In this document: positions 1-11,100 of the stretch, piece after piece | Layout of the letters: every line of letters starts with the position of its first letter | Position numbering within the stretch: position 1 is the stretch's first letter | Source: Deuterostichococcus epilithicus | Taxonomy: Eukaryota; Chlorophyta; Trebouxiophyceae; Prasiolales; Stichococcaceae | DNA length: 64,000 nucleotides | Direction of reading: 5' to 3' | NCBI GenBank assembly: GCA_033439295.1 | Contig: JAVTLE010000023.1 | Location: 2,020,530-2,084,529, forward strand | Notes under the pieces: generated by a model | Database searches by the model: none | Seen by the model: the letters and a program-made list of their open reading frames with translations, nothing else | What the model was told of the DNA's origin: nothing | Program-made: the position numbers and the translations under genes

Positions 1-1218
1 CAATGCTTTCGATGCACATCTGTGCGTCCTGCGGCCGCCGAAAGGTGACGTACGCGCTGCCGCTGGGCCCATTCTTTGCGCCGCTCACGCCTGGCGGCAT
101 GGCGCGATTGACCGACACCTGCAGGTTGCGTTGCAAAGTGTGATCGGTGGCATGTTCTGCTGGTCACCTCAGCCTAGAATGGGCAAGCATTGCAGGAACA
201 TTAGGGTGGTCTACCCAACAAATCGCGTCAAGGTGTCACCACTGTTAACGGTTCTCTGACCTTGATGGGCTTGCCGAACTGCCCAAAGTACTCCGAGCCG
301 CGCAGCACGTCCTCGTAGCAGATGTCCATGGCCAGCCCCACCACGTACACCAGGTTGCGCTGCACCACCCGCACGCTCTGCAGCCCAGACTGCGGATGCT
401 CATTGCGGTGTCTGCATATCCCAATCCGTGCATGGATCTCATCCGAGCCCAGGCAGCTCAATATCGAGAATTTCTGCCCGGGGCATGCGCAACATTCCCA
501 GCGCACCCCAAGGTCCTGTTTCCTGATGCCGCCGCCGCCGCCGCCAGTGCTGGGCTTCCGCTCTGGCTTGCGCCGCTGCTTCTTCACCGACTCCTCCAGC
601 CTGTTGGCAGCAAGAGAAGCGAGTCGTGGCCAGCGCTGCTGAGAATACAAGCTCCACTAGAATCTGAGAGTGCAACGCTCTGACATGATCTGGTGTGCGC
701 TGCCCGAGCCCAGGCTCACATTCCGGCCCCATCCCCGAAGGTGCGCAACATGCAATCTGCAAGGTTGGTGTCTCACTCGTCCGGAGCGATGGCCTGCATC
801 GTGATGCTGTTTGTGTCGTAGATGGTGCGGCAGTTTGGGCAGCGGCCTGGCAAATTTTCCTTCGCCGCATCCTCCATGATGCGGTGAAAGCACCACAGGC
901 ACATGTAGTAGCCACATGCGCACAGGTTGGTGGCCCTGCATACGTAGCAGGCGGCTCTTATCACTCTCAGCAACCAGCAGGCGGCTGATGACCTATGAAC
1001 TGGCTCACGTTTCAGGTCACCACTAGCCCCTGACAGCCGTGCGAGCAGGAAGCGGCGCTTCAGCATCTAGAGCGTGTACGTATGTAAGAGCACTGCAGCT
1101 TGACTGACATCGTTACGCCACAACAAAAGACGCAGCACACACTGTTCAATCACCTGTCTGTGGCATCCAAGTCTTCTAGGCACAAGGGGCAACAGGGCTG
1201 CTCTTCTGAACTGTCCAT
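1..1218 (-). CDS. NOT4: CNOT4/NOT4-type E3 ubiquitin ligase (RING + RRM), 3' part beyond the window
   Basis: The first exon (1154-1218) starts MDSSEEQPCCPLCLEDLDA. It splices to 777-935, completing a C4C4 RING (CPLC, CAC, CLWC, CPNC), the form typical of CNOT4. A basic linker follows (about 485-640, with EESVKKQRRKPERK). The RRM is then split over about 265-380 (SVRVVQRNLVYVVGL) and about 1-135 (YVTFRRPQDAQMCIESI). This domain order is that of the ubiquitin-ligase subunit of the CCR4-NOT deadenylase, which acts in mRNA decay and co-translational quality control. The start at 1218 is preferred because it sits just ahead of the first RING cysteines and the exon phases join cleanly. The C-terminus lies off the left edge. 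The family call is secure; the middle exon ends are approximate. Confidence 0.9.
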
Positions 1219-1861
1219 GATGGCAGACTATCATCGGCAGAAGGGCAAGCGGGTCGCCTTGGGACTCGGTCTCTATGCAAACTCGCAGCGACTTGCGAGG
1301 CATGGCAGCACGCCAGGAGGTGCCAGTACTTTAGCCTGTGATGGGGCTGATCAGCATGCGTGAACAATAACGAGCATGGCTGTGTATGTGGCTAGACGAG
1401 CCACACCACGTTCTCTGTTTCCGAATGCGATGCCTTGCGTGGGTGGAGATTGCCTCGCGGCCATGGATGATCGGCCTGAGACTGCAATTTTGGGAGGACC
1501 GCACCATGTGGCGTGCCGTCTCTGAGGGTACCTATTGAACTCTGCAATATGGCGGACCCTGGGTCCAGACAGGTTTGTGTGGGTCGCATACAGGCGCACC
1601 AGACAGCGTAACAGCATGAGCGTCTGGTTTCAACCAATGTCAGTCTCTCTAGGTATCCGTCAACGGGCAATCAGTTCGCATTAAACAGCGGGCAACCGGT
1701 GCGCACAAGGCCACTGGCGACGGGTTGCAGCTGCGAGGCGCAAAACTCATGCCGGCTCACGACTTCCACAGGCGGATGGTGCAGCCGATGAAAGGGTCCA
1801 ACGCGACGTTGCTTATTCTTCTCTGAGGCGGAGGCTTCCGCCTTGTTCTGGGTTGCGTGTT
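1219..1861. other. Intergenic, no gene recognised
   Basis: This stretch separates the CNOT4 start from the petM stop, both on the minus strand. It should hold the CNOT4 promoter and the petM 3' UTR. The open frames here are short and show no family resemblance. Confidence 0.5.
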
Positions 1862-2504
1862 TCACTTGAGGACGTCGTCCAGCTTGCCCTCCTCCACAAG
1901 CGCCTCGAATCGCAGCAGCACGAAGCCAGCAGCAAGGCCCTGCACGCGATCGGATGACCTCTTGATCAACTGGCCTGCATGTCAACCTGCAACACCGGCG
2001 TTCGCGTGCAGCCCTATGTGCTGCGCGGTCAATATCCCCGGGCATGTGCAGCTCAGCAGCGCCCAGCATGTCGACTCACCACCAGGGTGATGGCGAACAT
2101 CACGGTGGCGTAGCCGGAGATCTCTGCAAACTCACTCGCGGCCACCTCCGCAATCTGCATGGGGTAGGCCTGGCATGCGCCGCTGCTGCGGGTGTTGGGC
2201 GCCGCCAGCGACTGGCGCTGCAGGGCTGGTGTGCTGCATGGGCACACATCGACAAGTCAGCCGGCTGCCAAGAACCTTCACAAGTCTTGGATGGTGGTTG
2301 CAATCTCAGCATCAGCTTGGAAGCCTGGCGATGTCAGCAGACAACCAGGCCCTCGAAGATCGGTGCGGCAGGCGGGACCGACCTGCGGATGGCTGGCACG
2401 CTGCGGATGCCTGCCGCCTGCGTGAGAGCCGCTGGGCGCTGTGAGACCCGGCGGGCGCCCAAGCACGGGGCCCGGCTGTTGCACACTGCGCTCATGGAGG
2501 CCAT
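1862..2504 (-). CDS. petM: Cytochrome b6f complex subunit 7 (PetM), nuclear-encoded with transit peptide
   Basis: Exon 1 starts at 2504 with MASMSAVCNSRAPCLGARR, an Arg/Ser/Ala-rich, acid-poor chloroplast transit peptide. A middle exon (about 2084-2150, possibly longer upstream) reads IAEVAASEFAEISGYATVMF. The last exon (1862-1939) reads GLAAGFVLLRFEALVEEGK and ends in DDVLK. The two exons join in phase 0 after TLV, giving a single membrane helix. The C-terminal GFVLLRxEALVEEG pattern is the hallmark of PetM, a small subunit of the thylakoid complex linking photosystem II to photosystem I. How exon 1 joins the middle exon is uncertain: two phase-compatible donors and two acceptors are visible. 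Confidence 0.85.
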
Positions 2505-2850
2505 GGTGCTGACGCTGGTCCCAGGTGCTTGGCGTGATCAACTGTGCGTGATGCTGGCGCTATGCACTTGTGCACCGTGGCCCGCAAGCCACAGCCTCAT
2601 CTCCTCGCTTGCTGAAGGGGTGCAAGGTTTTCACAGGGCAGTTGAACACCTTCAAACCCCTGTTCGCCCGACAAGTGTTTGCAGGCAATTCAGGCGGTTC
2701 GACACCGACGCAACTCCGCAATCAGCACTCGAATGCCGAGTAAAGCCTGTAGCGAGATCACCTGACAGCTGAGCGCCGTTCCTGCACTCGCAGCTGCCCG
2801 TAGCAGGCGATTTGATCACGTTGAATCGGCATTTGGCACAACCAGCAGGC

Positions 2851-3565
2851 ATGGCGGACGTGCAGTTTGAGCCCAACGACGATGAAATGCTGGATCTTGA
2901 CGGAGCAGAGCCTGCGCCCGCAGCGCCGCGTGTGCGTTCGAAGGTCACTTCTGTGAGGAAACAAAAGGGGCGAGGCTTCAGAGGCGAGGGAGATGCAGAC
3001 GAGCCACCGGACAGGAGCGTCGGCCGATACGAGTCACTGGAGACAGGCAGCGGCCCAGGCCCGCAGAAATGTGAGCTGGCTGCTCTCCCTCAAATTTGCT
3101 CACCCATGCACGGCGCCGCTGCGAAAGTTAGCTCGTTCGACATGGCTCCCTGCCTCGCGAGCACTCTGGTCTGTGAGCCCAGTCTACTGACGCAGACGCA
3201 CTTCGGCAGCGGGCCCATCTAGCAGCGCACCTTGGCGACCCCCCTTGCCTGTTTGAAAATCCGCAGCGGTGGAGGGCTGGGTGGTGTTCGCCACCAACAT
3301 CCACGAGGAGGCGCAGGAGGAGGACGTTCACGAGGCGTTCGCGGAGTTTGGGGAGGTGAAGAACATCTACCTCAACCTGGACCGGCGCACCGGCTACGTC
3401 AAGGGCTATGCTCTGATCGAGTATGTGCAGCAGCGGGAGGCCAAGGCCGCCATCGAGGGCATGAACGGCCAGGAGCTCCTCACGCAGCCCGTCAGCGTGA
3501 CGTGGGCCTTCAGCCAGGGCGCTGTACGGCGGGGGCGGCCGGGCGGCGGCCGCAGCCGGAGGTGA
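2851..3565 (+). CDS. RBM8A: RNA-binding protein 8A / Y14, exon junction complex core
   Basis: Exon 1 (2851-3070) encodes an acidic start, [18 protein letters not shown], a basic KQKGRGF segment and ends in SGPGPQK. Exon 2 (3267-3565) supplies one RRM. It begins [16 protein letters not shown], contains [20 protein letters not shown] and ends in an RG/RS-rich tail. Donor and acceptor join as K-S-V-E-G-W, as in animal and plant Y14. Y14 pairs with MAGO in the exon junction complex, which marks spliced mRNA upstream of exon junctions. About 138 residues is less than human RBM8A (174) because the C-terminal RS tail is short. The upstream ATG at 2812 is in frame but adds residues not seen in the family. 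Confidence 0.93.
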
Positions 3566-3864
3566 TGCGGCGGGTGCGACACCGCATGAGATGTACAACT
3601 CGTCAGAAGGTGCCGCGGGGCATCTGTGCGCGCAAGGGCACTACCATGTGGCGAGCAGAGGCACAAGCGATTTGAGACAGACGTCATCCCTATGTCTCAA
3701 GTTGTCTAGTAGACGTGGTGGGTCAACAGCCTTGCACAGAAGAGCCTCATTCTGGCGGCAATCTGCATTGTGCTTGGCGATTCAGTTGAGAAGCGTCAAG
3801 AGGTGCTCAGACAATTTGGCCCAGGTATACAAGCTTCCACAGTTTTGCCCATCAGGACCGCCTC

Positions 3865-4183
3865 TTAAAGCGCAGCACTCTCAAAAGACGTCATAATCCG
3901 CCTCAAGTTGTCCGCTGCCTGGCTGATGTCGCTTCTTGTGGGCTTGTCCGGCAACTCCGGCACGGCGGATGCTGGAAGGCCAATGGCCTGGGCATCCTGT
4001 GGGCAATGGATGCCACAAATGTGACAAAGGGTGGCAGTCCAAAACAGTTGCAGAGCTGCAATATCAGGCAGAGGTTCAATGACTGCTCACCTGTGCCTGC
4101 TGTTGGTACATCGCCTTCCAGCGCTTGATAGTATTTGGCATAACCCTGCGATGCGCAGCGGCGATGTGGGGCGAGTTCCACAT
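3865..4183 (-). CDS. Small unknown protein of 74 residues, two exons
   Basis: Exon 1 (4091-4183) reads MWNSPHIAAAHRRVMPNTIK and ends in QQQAQ before a GTGAGC donor. Exon 2 (3865-3996) begins DAQAIGLPASAVPELPDKPT and ends FESAAL then TAA. Both exons are phase 0, and an in-frame TGA lies about 11 codons upstream of the ATG, supporting this start unless another 5' exon exists. No transmembrane segment or cysteine motif is evident. A basic, tryptophan-containing N-terminus followed by a predicted short helix could suit a small organelle or complex subunit, but I recognise no family. Confidence 0.45.
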
Positions 4184-4999
4184 GGCAGCAGCGATGACAA
4201 CAGACAGGACTCAAGACAAGAACCAGCACCTAAAATTGGCTTCCAATGGCGTTCCAGCGTCATCCTGGCTGCATCCCGCCTGTGCATGCACCTTGCATCC
4301 TATTGCAACACCCAGAAACTGAAAGTTGCGAGAATGGGGACAGAACGTTGTAACATGTCGAGGCGCCGAGGTGAACGGTACAACAGGCAGCTCGGCTGGA
4401 ACATCAGTAGCAGGGGGGAAGGGGAGACCATGCAACAAATCTGTGTGACCGCCATGCGGCCGGCCACACAGGACCCTCCGGCGTGGAACTTCCCGGTGGG
4501 GTAGCTGTTTGGCGTGTAACACTTGCAGTGGGCTGCCTATGGGCATTGAATAGCATGTTTTCTGAGTATGCAAGCCCAGCCGAGTGCTCAGCTGCATCAC
4601 AGGGGCCGACTTTCACCGACCCGCAAATTTTCCTGAGACAGCAGCCACCGCATCACTCGCAAGAGCACTGAGTGAGAAAGAGCAGGCTATGAGGTCAATG
4701 ACTTTCGCTGCGCTGACAAGCAGGCTTCTTGGACCCGTCACACAGTCGCAAGGGGTTTACCATAGGGGGTGATCCCTCGCCTGTGTCCCTCTTCTTCTTG
4801 TGATGTACAGGTGCAGATCCGGTGTTTTGAACAGCAGATGGGTTGTCGACTTGTCATGCAGACGTACAGCGCATCAAGTAGGCTGCACATCGCCTCGCAT
4901 CCCAACCAGTGCCGATCCAGACACCCAGTCTGCTGCGCCGCCCACAGTAAGAGCACCAGCGAGCACGCTGCAGACGCCGACGTCTCCCCAGCAGCTCAG
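4184..4999. other. Unassigned stretch between divergent genes
   Basis: This is probably the shared upstream region of the 74-residue gene (-) and the MTHFR-like gene (+). Part of the plus-strand end may encode the MTHFR-like N-terminus: one frame stays open from about 4769 through 5187. I see no other supported gene. Confidence 0.4.
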
Positions 5000-6796
5000 A
5001 TGGCGCGGCACAGGCTTCAGCATCTGTTCCAAGGCGGATCGCCGGCGCTGCTGCTGGAGCGCAGCATTGGCGTACGAGCGGGCGTTGACGCCGACTTGTG
5101 GCAGGCCCTGCCCTTCGCTGGTCAGGTCACGCCGGACCTTCCCGTGGCAAGCAGCTGGTCCGGGCTGCTGCAAGCCGCATTGCGGAGGTGCGTGGCGAAG
5201 TGCAGCGTAGCGCTGTTGCCGCATGAATTGAAGCAACATGTGGGACGTCGCCAGTATGAGCCTGTGTTTGACAAGCAGCGTTACATCGGTCATGTGCATC
5301 GTGCAGGTTTGTTAGATCCACTGGCTCTCCCCATGCGCAGCCCGATCCTGGTCACGGCCGGCCGGCAACTGGCCATGTGGCAGAGGCTGCGGCACCTGGA
5401 CCATCACGCCCATGGACAATCAACACAGTCGCAGCACAGGTGCACAGACGTTTCCGCTTGCCAGAACGTCTGTTTGACTGGAACAGATTCTGTGCACCTG
5501 CCATGCAATCTGGAAACTCCCTGGACAGACTGGAATGCTGTGGCATGGCATGAACAGGTGCGTTCGCAGCGGGCGATTGAGGACAGGATGCGGCGGCTGA
5601 CGGATCCTGCCCAAGCCCTTGCGGATAAGCCCGCAGCAGACGCACTGCTGTGCCTGTCGGGGAGCCACCCGGCGCGGAGGTTGCCAGGCAGCAGCAGGTC
5701 AGTACTGGGTCATGGTCTGCAATCCTGGGTTGTCAGGCACTTCTGAGCAGCAGCACACATTCACTGCTCCTGAGAACGGCTGTGCGTGGCGAATTTGCGC
5801 CATGATGCCTCCCACAGACTTTTCAATATGAGAGTGTGCGACTGTTGCAGGTGGCTGCTGGACAGCTGTCAGATCCTGCGAACTGCGGCAAGGCTGCGCA
5901 GTGAGGGGCAACTGCCGTCACAAACGTCCATCTGGGCGGTGGAGAACCCTTTGACTGCCAACGCATCCTGTTTTGCACAAAAGGTACGCTCTCCCCGAGG
6001 ACCAGTCAAGCGTCAACCGGAGTGCCCCTGCCTGGCTGTCAGTCCCATTGCTGTGCATGTTGTGGGATCAAGGGCCATCAAACCATCTGCATCGTGTGCA
6101 GGTGGAGGCAGGCGCAGAGGTCATCGTGACGCAGCCGCCTCTGATATGGGGTAAATTCGAGTCATGGTTCGAGCAGCTTCAAAGGTGACATTGCGCGCCT
6201 CTTGACAGCAGCCTAAAAATGGCTCAGCTGCCTGCCGCAGGCGCACAAGCAGCGCCAGGGATGCCACTCCCTGCCACCAGTGACTCAGTCGACTTTTCAA
6301 CTTGCAGGGAGGGTCTGGCAGAGGAAGCCCGGCTGGTGGTGGGCCTGCCGTTCCTTACGTCGCCGGCCAACCTGGCCTTCTGGGCGGCACTCTGCGACTG
6401 CCGGGGCGTCGCCGGCTTCGACGCCGTCATGACGGAATTCAAGAGGGCAGAGGCCGCCGGCGCGCCGCAACTGCGGCAGTTCTGCAGGGCCTGGAATGCC
6501 GACCTGCTGCACAAGGTGCGCCGATGAGCTCTGCCATGCTCGTGCTTGCACCAGCGCCGCTTGAACCCTGGGCTCGTCCGGCAATGGGGTCGCTTGGGCT
6601 TGCCGTCGTCATGGTCGAGTCACAGTGCTGCTCTCCAACCCAAGTGGCTATGCGTCAGATAGGCCCACCATCTTTCACAGGCAATCTCACCAAATGTAAT
6701 GTTTCACAGGTGCAACAGCTGCCTGGCGTGAGCGGCCTGCACGTCATGCCGCTGACCAAGGCTGCACGTGGCTTGGCTAAAGACCTGCTGGCTTGA
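5000..6796 (+). CDS. Methylenetetrahydrofolate-reductase-like protein
   Basis: Phase-consistent exons are 5558-5697 (contains DALLCLSGSHPARRLPGS), 5851-5983 (LPSQTSIWAVENPLTA), 6102-6184 (VEAGAEVIVTQPPLIWGKF), 6308-about 6515 (LVVGLPFLTSPANLAFW) and 6710-6796 (GVSGLHVMPLTKAARG, stop). The series 'SGSHP', 'AVENP', 'GAEVIVTQ' and 'GLHVMPL' follows the order of conserved beta-strand ends in the flavin-linked MTHFR barrel. In true MTHFR these are GDHP, 'GADFxxTQ' and 'GxHFYTLN', so this is a divergent relative and its substrate is open. Upstream, 5000-5187 (MARHRLQHLFQGG...) and about 5307-5430 (LALPMRSPILVTAG) look coding, but their joining phase is unclear. The start could lie upstream, as far as 4769. 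Confidence 0.6.
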
Positions 6797-6963
6797 AAAC
6801 CCTGGCTGGCGGCAACGCGCGTCATGCCGCCTGGGGACGCATTGCTGCAGCATCACAGCGGGTGCGACCCATGTCTTCTTCTCCTGCCCTTCGAGTTCGC
6901 CTGTTGCCTCGTCCCAAGCGTTGCCCTCGAGGGATGTCCAGGCCGGCTGATCAGAGTGCACCA

Positions 6964-7778
6964 TCAGGCTGTGATGGCGGGTGAGCTGCTGTCTGGATAT
7001 GCAGGAGGCGTGTACGCGGCGACGACCTCTGGCGATGGCGTGTACGGCTTAGGGCCCCACGGCGGTGGCAGCTGCGACAGCTTCAGCAGCTCCCCCTGCA
7101 AGGTGGCGCCGTGAAGTGATCAGCCTCACTCCGGATGACGCCGCCTTGATCGTGGGCAGGTGGAGCCGCAATCATCACGTTGCATGCAACCAGGGCTCAA
7201 TTGACTGCTTCTGCTCTCTCCAGCTTGGCTCAGTTGCCTGTTTGGACTTGCCTTTGCGCGCGCCTCCTGGACCGCCTTGTCCGCATCCTTGCCCTCCGCA
7301 AGCGCTGCAGCCTTCTTGATTGCGACCCCAGGCGGCGGCGGTGCGGGCGGCATCAGCTTGGCGCCCAGGTGCCACTGCGGGAAGCGCTCCAGCCATGGCA
7401 GCACGGAGAACTTTGCGAGCGTGACTGCCTTCTCATCGACATTTGGGTCGCCCTCGAATTGCCGTCCGATCTTGCGGTCGTTGGGTCCAAAGTATAGGAA
7501 GATGTTGTCTGCTGACAGGCTGCCTCCGAATGCCGTCTGCAATGTTAGGAACGACTTTCATATGAGCCAGGAAGCGGCAGGCACATGAATGAGGTTGGCG
7601 CTGCAAAAGCCTAGCACAAACTGTTGCAGCTCACCGCAATCCTGGACTTCACGTCCCAGATCGGGTCACTCGCGTCGTCCTTGATCTCGATGCTGCACGT
7701 GGAGCGATTATCCTCGCGCACTGTGTCGCTGAAAGTTACGTGCACCTCGATCTTTCGCATCTTTCGCTGGGAAGCCAT
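6964..7778 (-). CDS. Conserved 186-residue protein with a possible ubiquitin-like fold and proline-rich tail
   Basis: There are three phase-0 exons. Exon 1 (7635-7778) reads MASQRKMRKIEVHVTFSDTV and ends in IWDVKSRIA. Exon 2 (7252-7536) has ADNIFLYFGPNDRKIGRQ, FSVLPWLERFPQWHLGAK and an AMPP-like PPAPPPPG segment. Exon 3 (6964-7095) has LSQLPPPWGPKPYTPSPE and ends AITA. The 'IWDVKSRIA...' stretch after a charged beta-rich start looks like a ubiquitin-like helix, but this is inference. The second intron has a GC donor, AG|GCAAGT, instead of GT. I do not recognise a named family. The compact size and strong conserved-looking motifs argue for a real gene. Confidence 0.7.
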
Positions 7779-8139
7779 TTGAGTACGGAGCCCGCGAAGC
7801 GTGCCGCGGAGCTTTCTGTTCGACTGAAATCAATGTTTCAGTGTTTTGAGGCCTTCAACGCTGCTCAAGTCAGCATGACGGCTCACTGTCGCTCAGGAAG
7901 ATCGATCGTCAAGTCCCATTCGTGTCGGATGAAGGAAGCAGAGGAAGTCATTCACTCTGCTGCTGCATCAATCCGCGGCGCGTTTATTGCGCGGACATGC
8001 ACACTTTTTCCCGCTGTCCACAGAATGAATCTCCACAGAAACACTTCCTCTCTCATGAGGCGGCCCTGGTGACAATCGGATTGCGCTCTCGTCTCTGCCT
8101 CGCTTGTGACGTGAAGGTCGCTGGACGTACAGCTTTCCT
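7779..8139. other. Divergent promoter region
   Basis: These 361 bases lie between the start of the ubiquitin-like gene (-, 7778) and the start of the glycosyltransferase-like gene (+, 8140). Both promoters must lie here. I see no TATA box or repeat that stands out. Confidence 0.5.
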
Positions 8140-11100
8140 ATGGCGCGCCACAGACGAATGTCTAGAGTAGCTGCGTTTTTGATCTGCTGGGTGGTCGTGG
8201 TCTGCCTGGTGGGCCTAGCGGCACGTCAGACGGTGCAGGTCGCACTGCCTCAGGTGTGCATATGCCGCCGCATGGCCGTCAGCTTCAAGAGCTGCTGTGC
8301 ATTGCTAGCAAGTAGATAGCGGTGGAACAGGTACTACCAGCTGGCCAGTCATCAGCCCTGAGGAGCCAGCGACATTGCAGGCACACGGAGGTTCAGCTGC
8401 CGTGCCGAAGAAGGCGGTGCCGGGGCCCCGGGGCTTTGCAGTCCATAAGCAAGCTGGAGGCCATCCACGGCTGCCGCGCCCACGCAAGATCGATGCGCCG
8501 CCCAACATTCCTGCAGTCTGGGACGTGTTGGAGGTCAGTACATGCTCAGAATGCCTGACTGACACAGTGTCATCTGCCAACAACACTCGGTTCACGCCAT
8601 CGCTGCTCCGCGCCAACGTCAACAGGAGAGTGCAACGACACACCTTAGTATGCAAGCAGCTGGTGCATGAACATCAGCCTTGGCGTTCTACTTCACCCAG
8701 GAGCTGACGGAGTATGAGAGGAAATTGTTCGCGCATCCTGAAACGCGCGAGGAGGTTGCGCGAGCCGCGCAGCACCGCACGACAGCGGCGGAGCTGTGTA
8801 TTTCCCCAGTTGACGACCTGAGTGGTTTGGAGTCACTGCCGGCACGCGTGGCCTTCCTCAATACTCTGGCAGACCAGGTAAGGTCGAAGCCAAAGCTCTG
8901 GCATCAGTTCATTGTCACTGACTGATTGTGGCAGCAGCATTACCCCTGCTACATTCCTGAGCTGGAACCCAACCAGCAGATTGCACGATACCGGCAGCAT
9001 GAAAGCCCAGCGGCAAATTGCAGGCCCGATTGCAGCACGCTCACACATTGGCCAGTAACCTCACGGACTGCACATGGTGCAGGTGGCGGCAGCAAACATC
9101 ACTCGCTTGGCAGTTGTCACAACGTGGGGCGGCAATGTCAGGGGCGTGCGCCGCGATGTGCTGCCTTGGCTCCAGTTGATGACGGAGCTGGGCGTCACAC
9201 ACTTTTATGTGCGTGTCCACACGTGTGCTTTTCAATGCGACTTCGTGCCGCTGCCGCCTCGGTTCGGAACATGCTGCTTGGCCATCGACTTGCGATGTCG
9301 GGGAGCGATGGGAGCTCCCGGTGTACGAGGCTGGGAGGTTTTGCCCTTACAGCAGTAATGGCAACCATCTGCCGTGCAGATGCTGTACGACGGTACAGAC
9401 CCGGAGGCGGTGGCTCAGCTATCGAGCGTCAGGCACGTGACTCTGCAATTCATGGCGCCGCCTTTCGCATCTGCTCAGGACGTTGAGGAGTTTGCTGCCT
9501 GGAAGGCGCGCCACTGGCAATGGGGCGCCAAACCCGGCAACTACGCCCTCATGGTAAAGCAAGGTATGCCAGATGCTTTCAGCCTATTATCTGGATGCCG
9601 CAGAGCAAGTGAGTGTAAGCTGCCGGGCCGCATAGTGTCTAAAGCCCTCCCGGCCAAAACGCGTTTACGATACTGCTGGAGCTAGCAAGCAGAATCGACG
9701 TGGTGCCGGTTTGTCGCTCCAGGGTTTGGCATGCAGCGGGGACTGAGGCTGGCCAAGCAGCATCAGCAGGACTGGCTGTTGCACGTCGATCCCGACGAAA
9801 TTGTGTACCCCATGTCGGAGTCCTTCAGCCTGGCCGCCTGTGAGTGCTCCCATCTTCCTGCACTGCAGACTGCCTTGGCGCTGCTGCAGCGCTGAAGGGT
9901 CATCGGTGTGCGCCTGTCGCGCTGCCAGTCTGCAATCTCTCGTTTCCCGTGCTTGCAACCCCGCAACACATCTCAAAATCTGATGCCAACTCTGCAGTGT
10001 TGCGGCGCCAGCCAGACCATGTGTCCTCTGTGCGCTTCCTGAACTTCGAGGGCCAGGCTGAGGCAGGCGACCTGGTGAGGTGCCGCTGATGCTGCTTCAT
10101 CAAATGTGACTTTGCTTGTGTTTCTTTGCTTGACAATGACCCGCTTCGTCCGCCATCATGTCCCTGCTTGCCGCAACTGTGCTTGAGTCCAGCGTCCTGC
10201 GAATGAGCCGAATCTCTGCTACTGTCCAGATTTGCTGATTCAAAATTCAAGTGTTCACAAAGAGCCACAACGTACGCCATGTCTGCAGGTCAACCGCTTT
10301 GAGCAGGTCACCTTGTTTCGTGCCCACCAGGTACCCCTGTTCCACGGCCCCTGATTCCTGACCCCAATCGCCATGCATTGCGTGGCGACATGCGTAGAGC
10401 ATCACAGGTTGTGTGACCCAGCGGCAGCACCAAAGCTTGCGGTGGAGAAGGGGCGCATCAGTGCGTGCTGACTGTTGGGTGCCTACGTTCGCAGCACTAC
10501 ACGACGCCTGAAGCATACCGGCATCGCTTCAACTTCCGGCTGGGTGGCAACCGCAGCTTTCTGGTGCTGTTTGCCAACGTGGGTGCAGCTGAACTTCAGG
10601 GCCACATGAACTTGACCCTTCAGAGCATGGACGGCGTCTCTTGCCGCGGGTTTAGGGGCATGATGAGTTTCCACTCCGTCCCACCCTCATGTGTCGGCAC
10701 CTGTTTATCACGGGTTTTCCACGCAGGGAAAGAGCGCCGTGCGAGTCTTGCACGGCGTGCGGCAGCTCGGCCCGCACTATTGGTCCGGCCGCCCGTCTCC
10801 CAGATAAGTAATCGCAACTCTGAGGAGGTCCGCGACGGTCTAGATGTCATGAATGAACGTGCCAGTGCTGAGGCATGTACACCACGCATCGTGTTCAGCG
10901 ACGCCTGGTGCAGGGCAGTGGGATATGCCGCCGATGTGCCTGCTGACAGATTGCCCAGGCCTCGTGGTGCAGGTGGCGAACCAAAAGCAATCCACATGGC
11001 CAGGCACGTTCCCCAGGGATCGTTTGTGGATGAGCAATTTTCGCGTTCTAGCTCCATCCTTTTCCTGTTGGGGATCAAGCGTGCAGAGCCTACAGAACCT

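Noticed and set aside
2044-2772. A 242-codon plus-strand frame
   Set aside because: Antisense to the petM exons, which encode a recognisable PetM protein.
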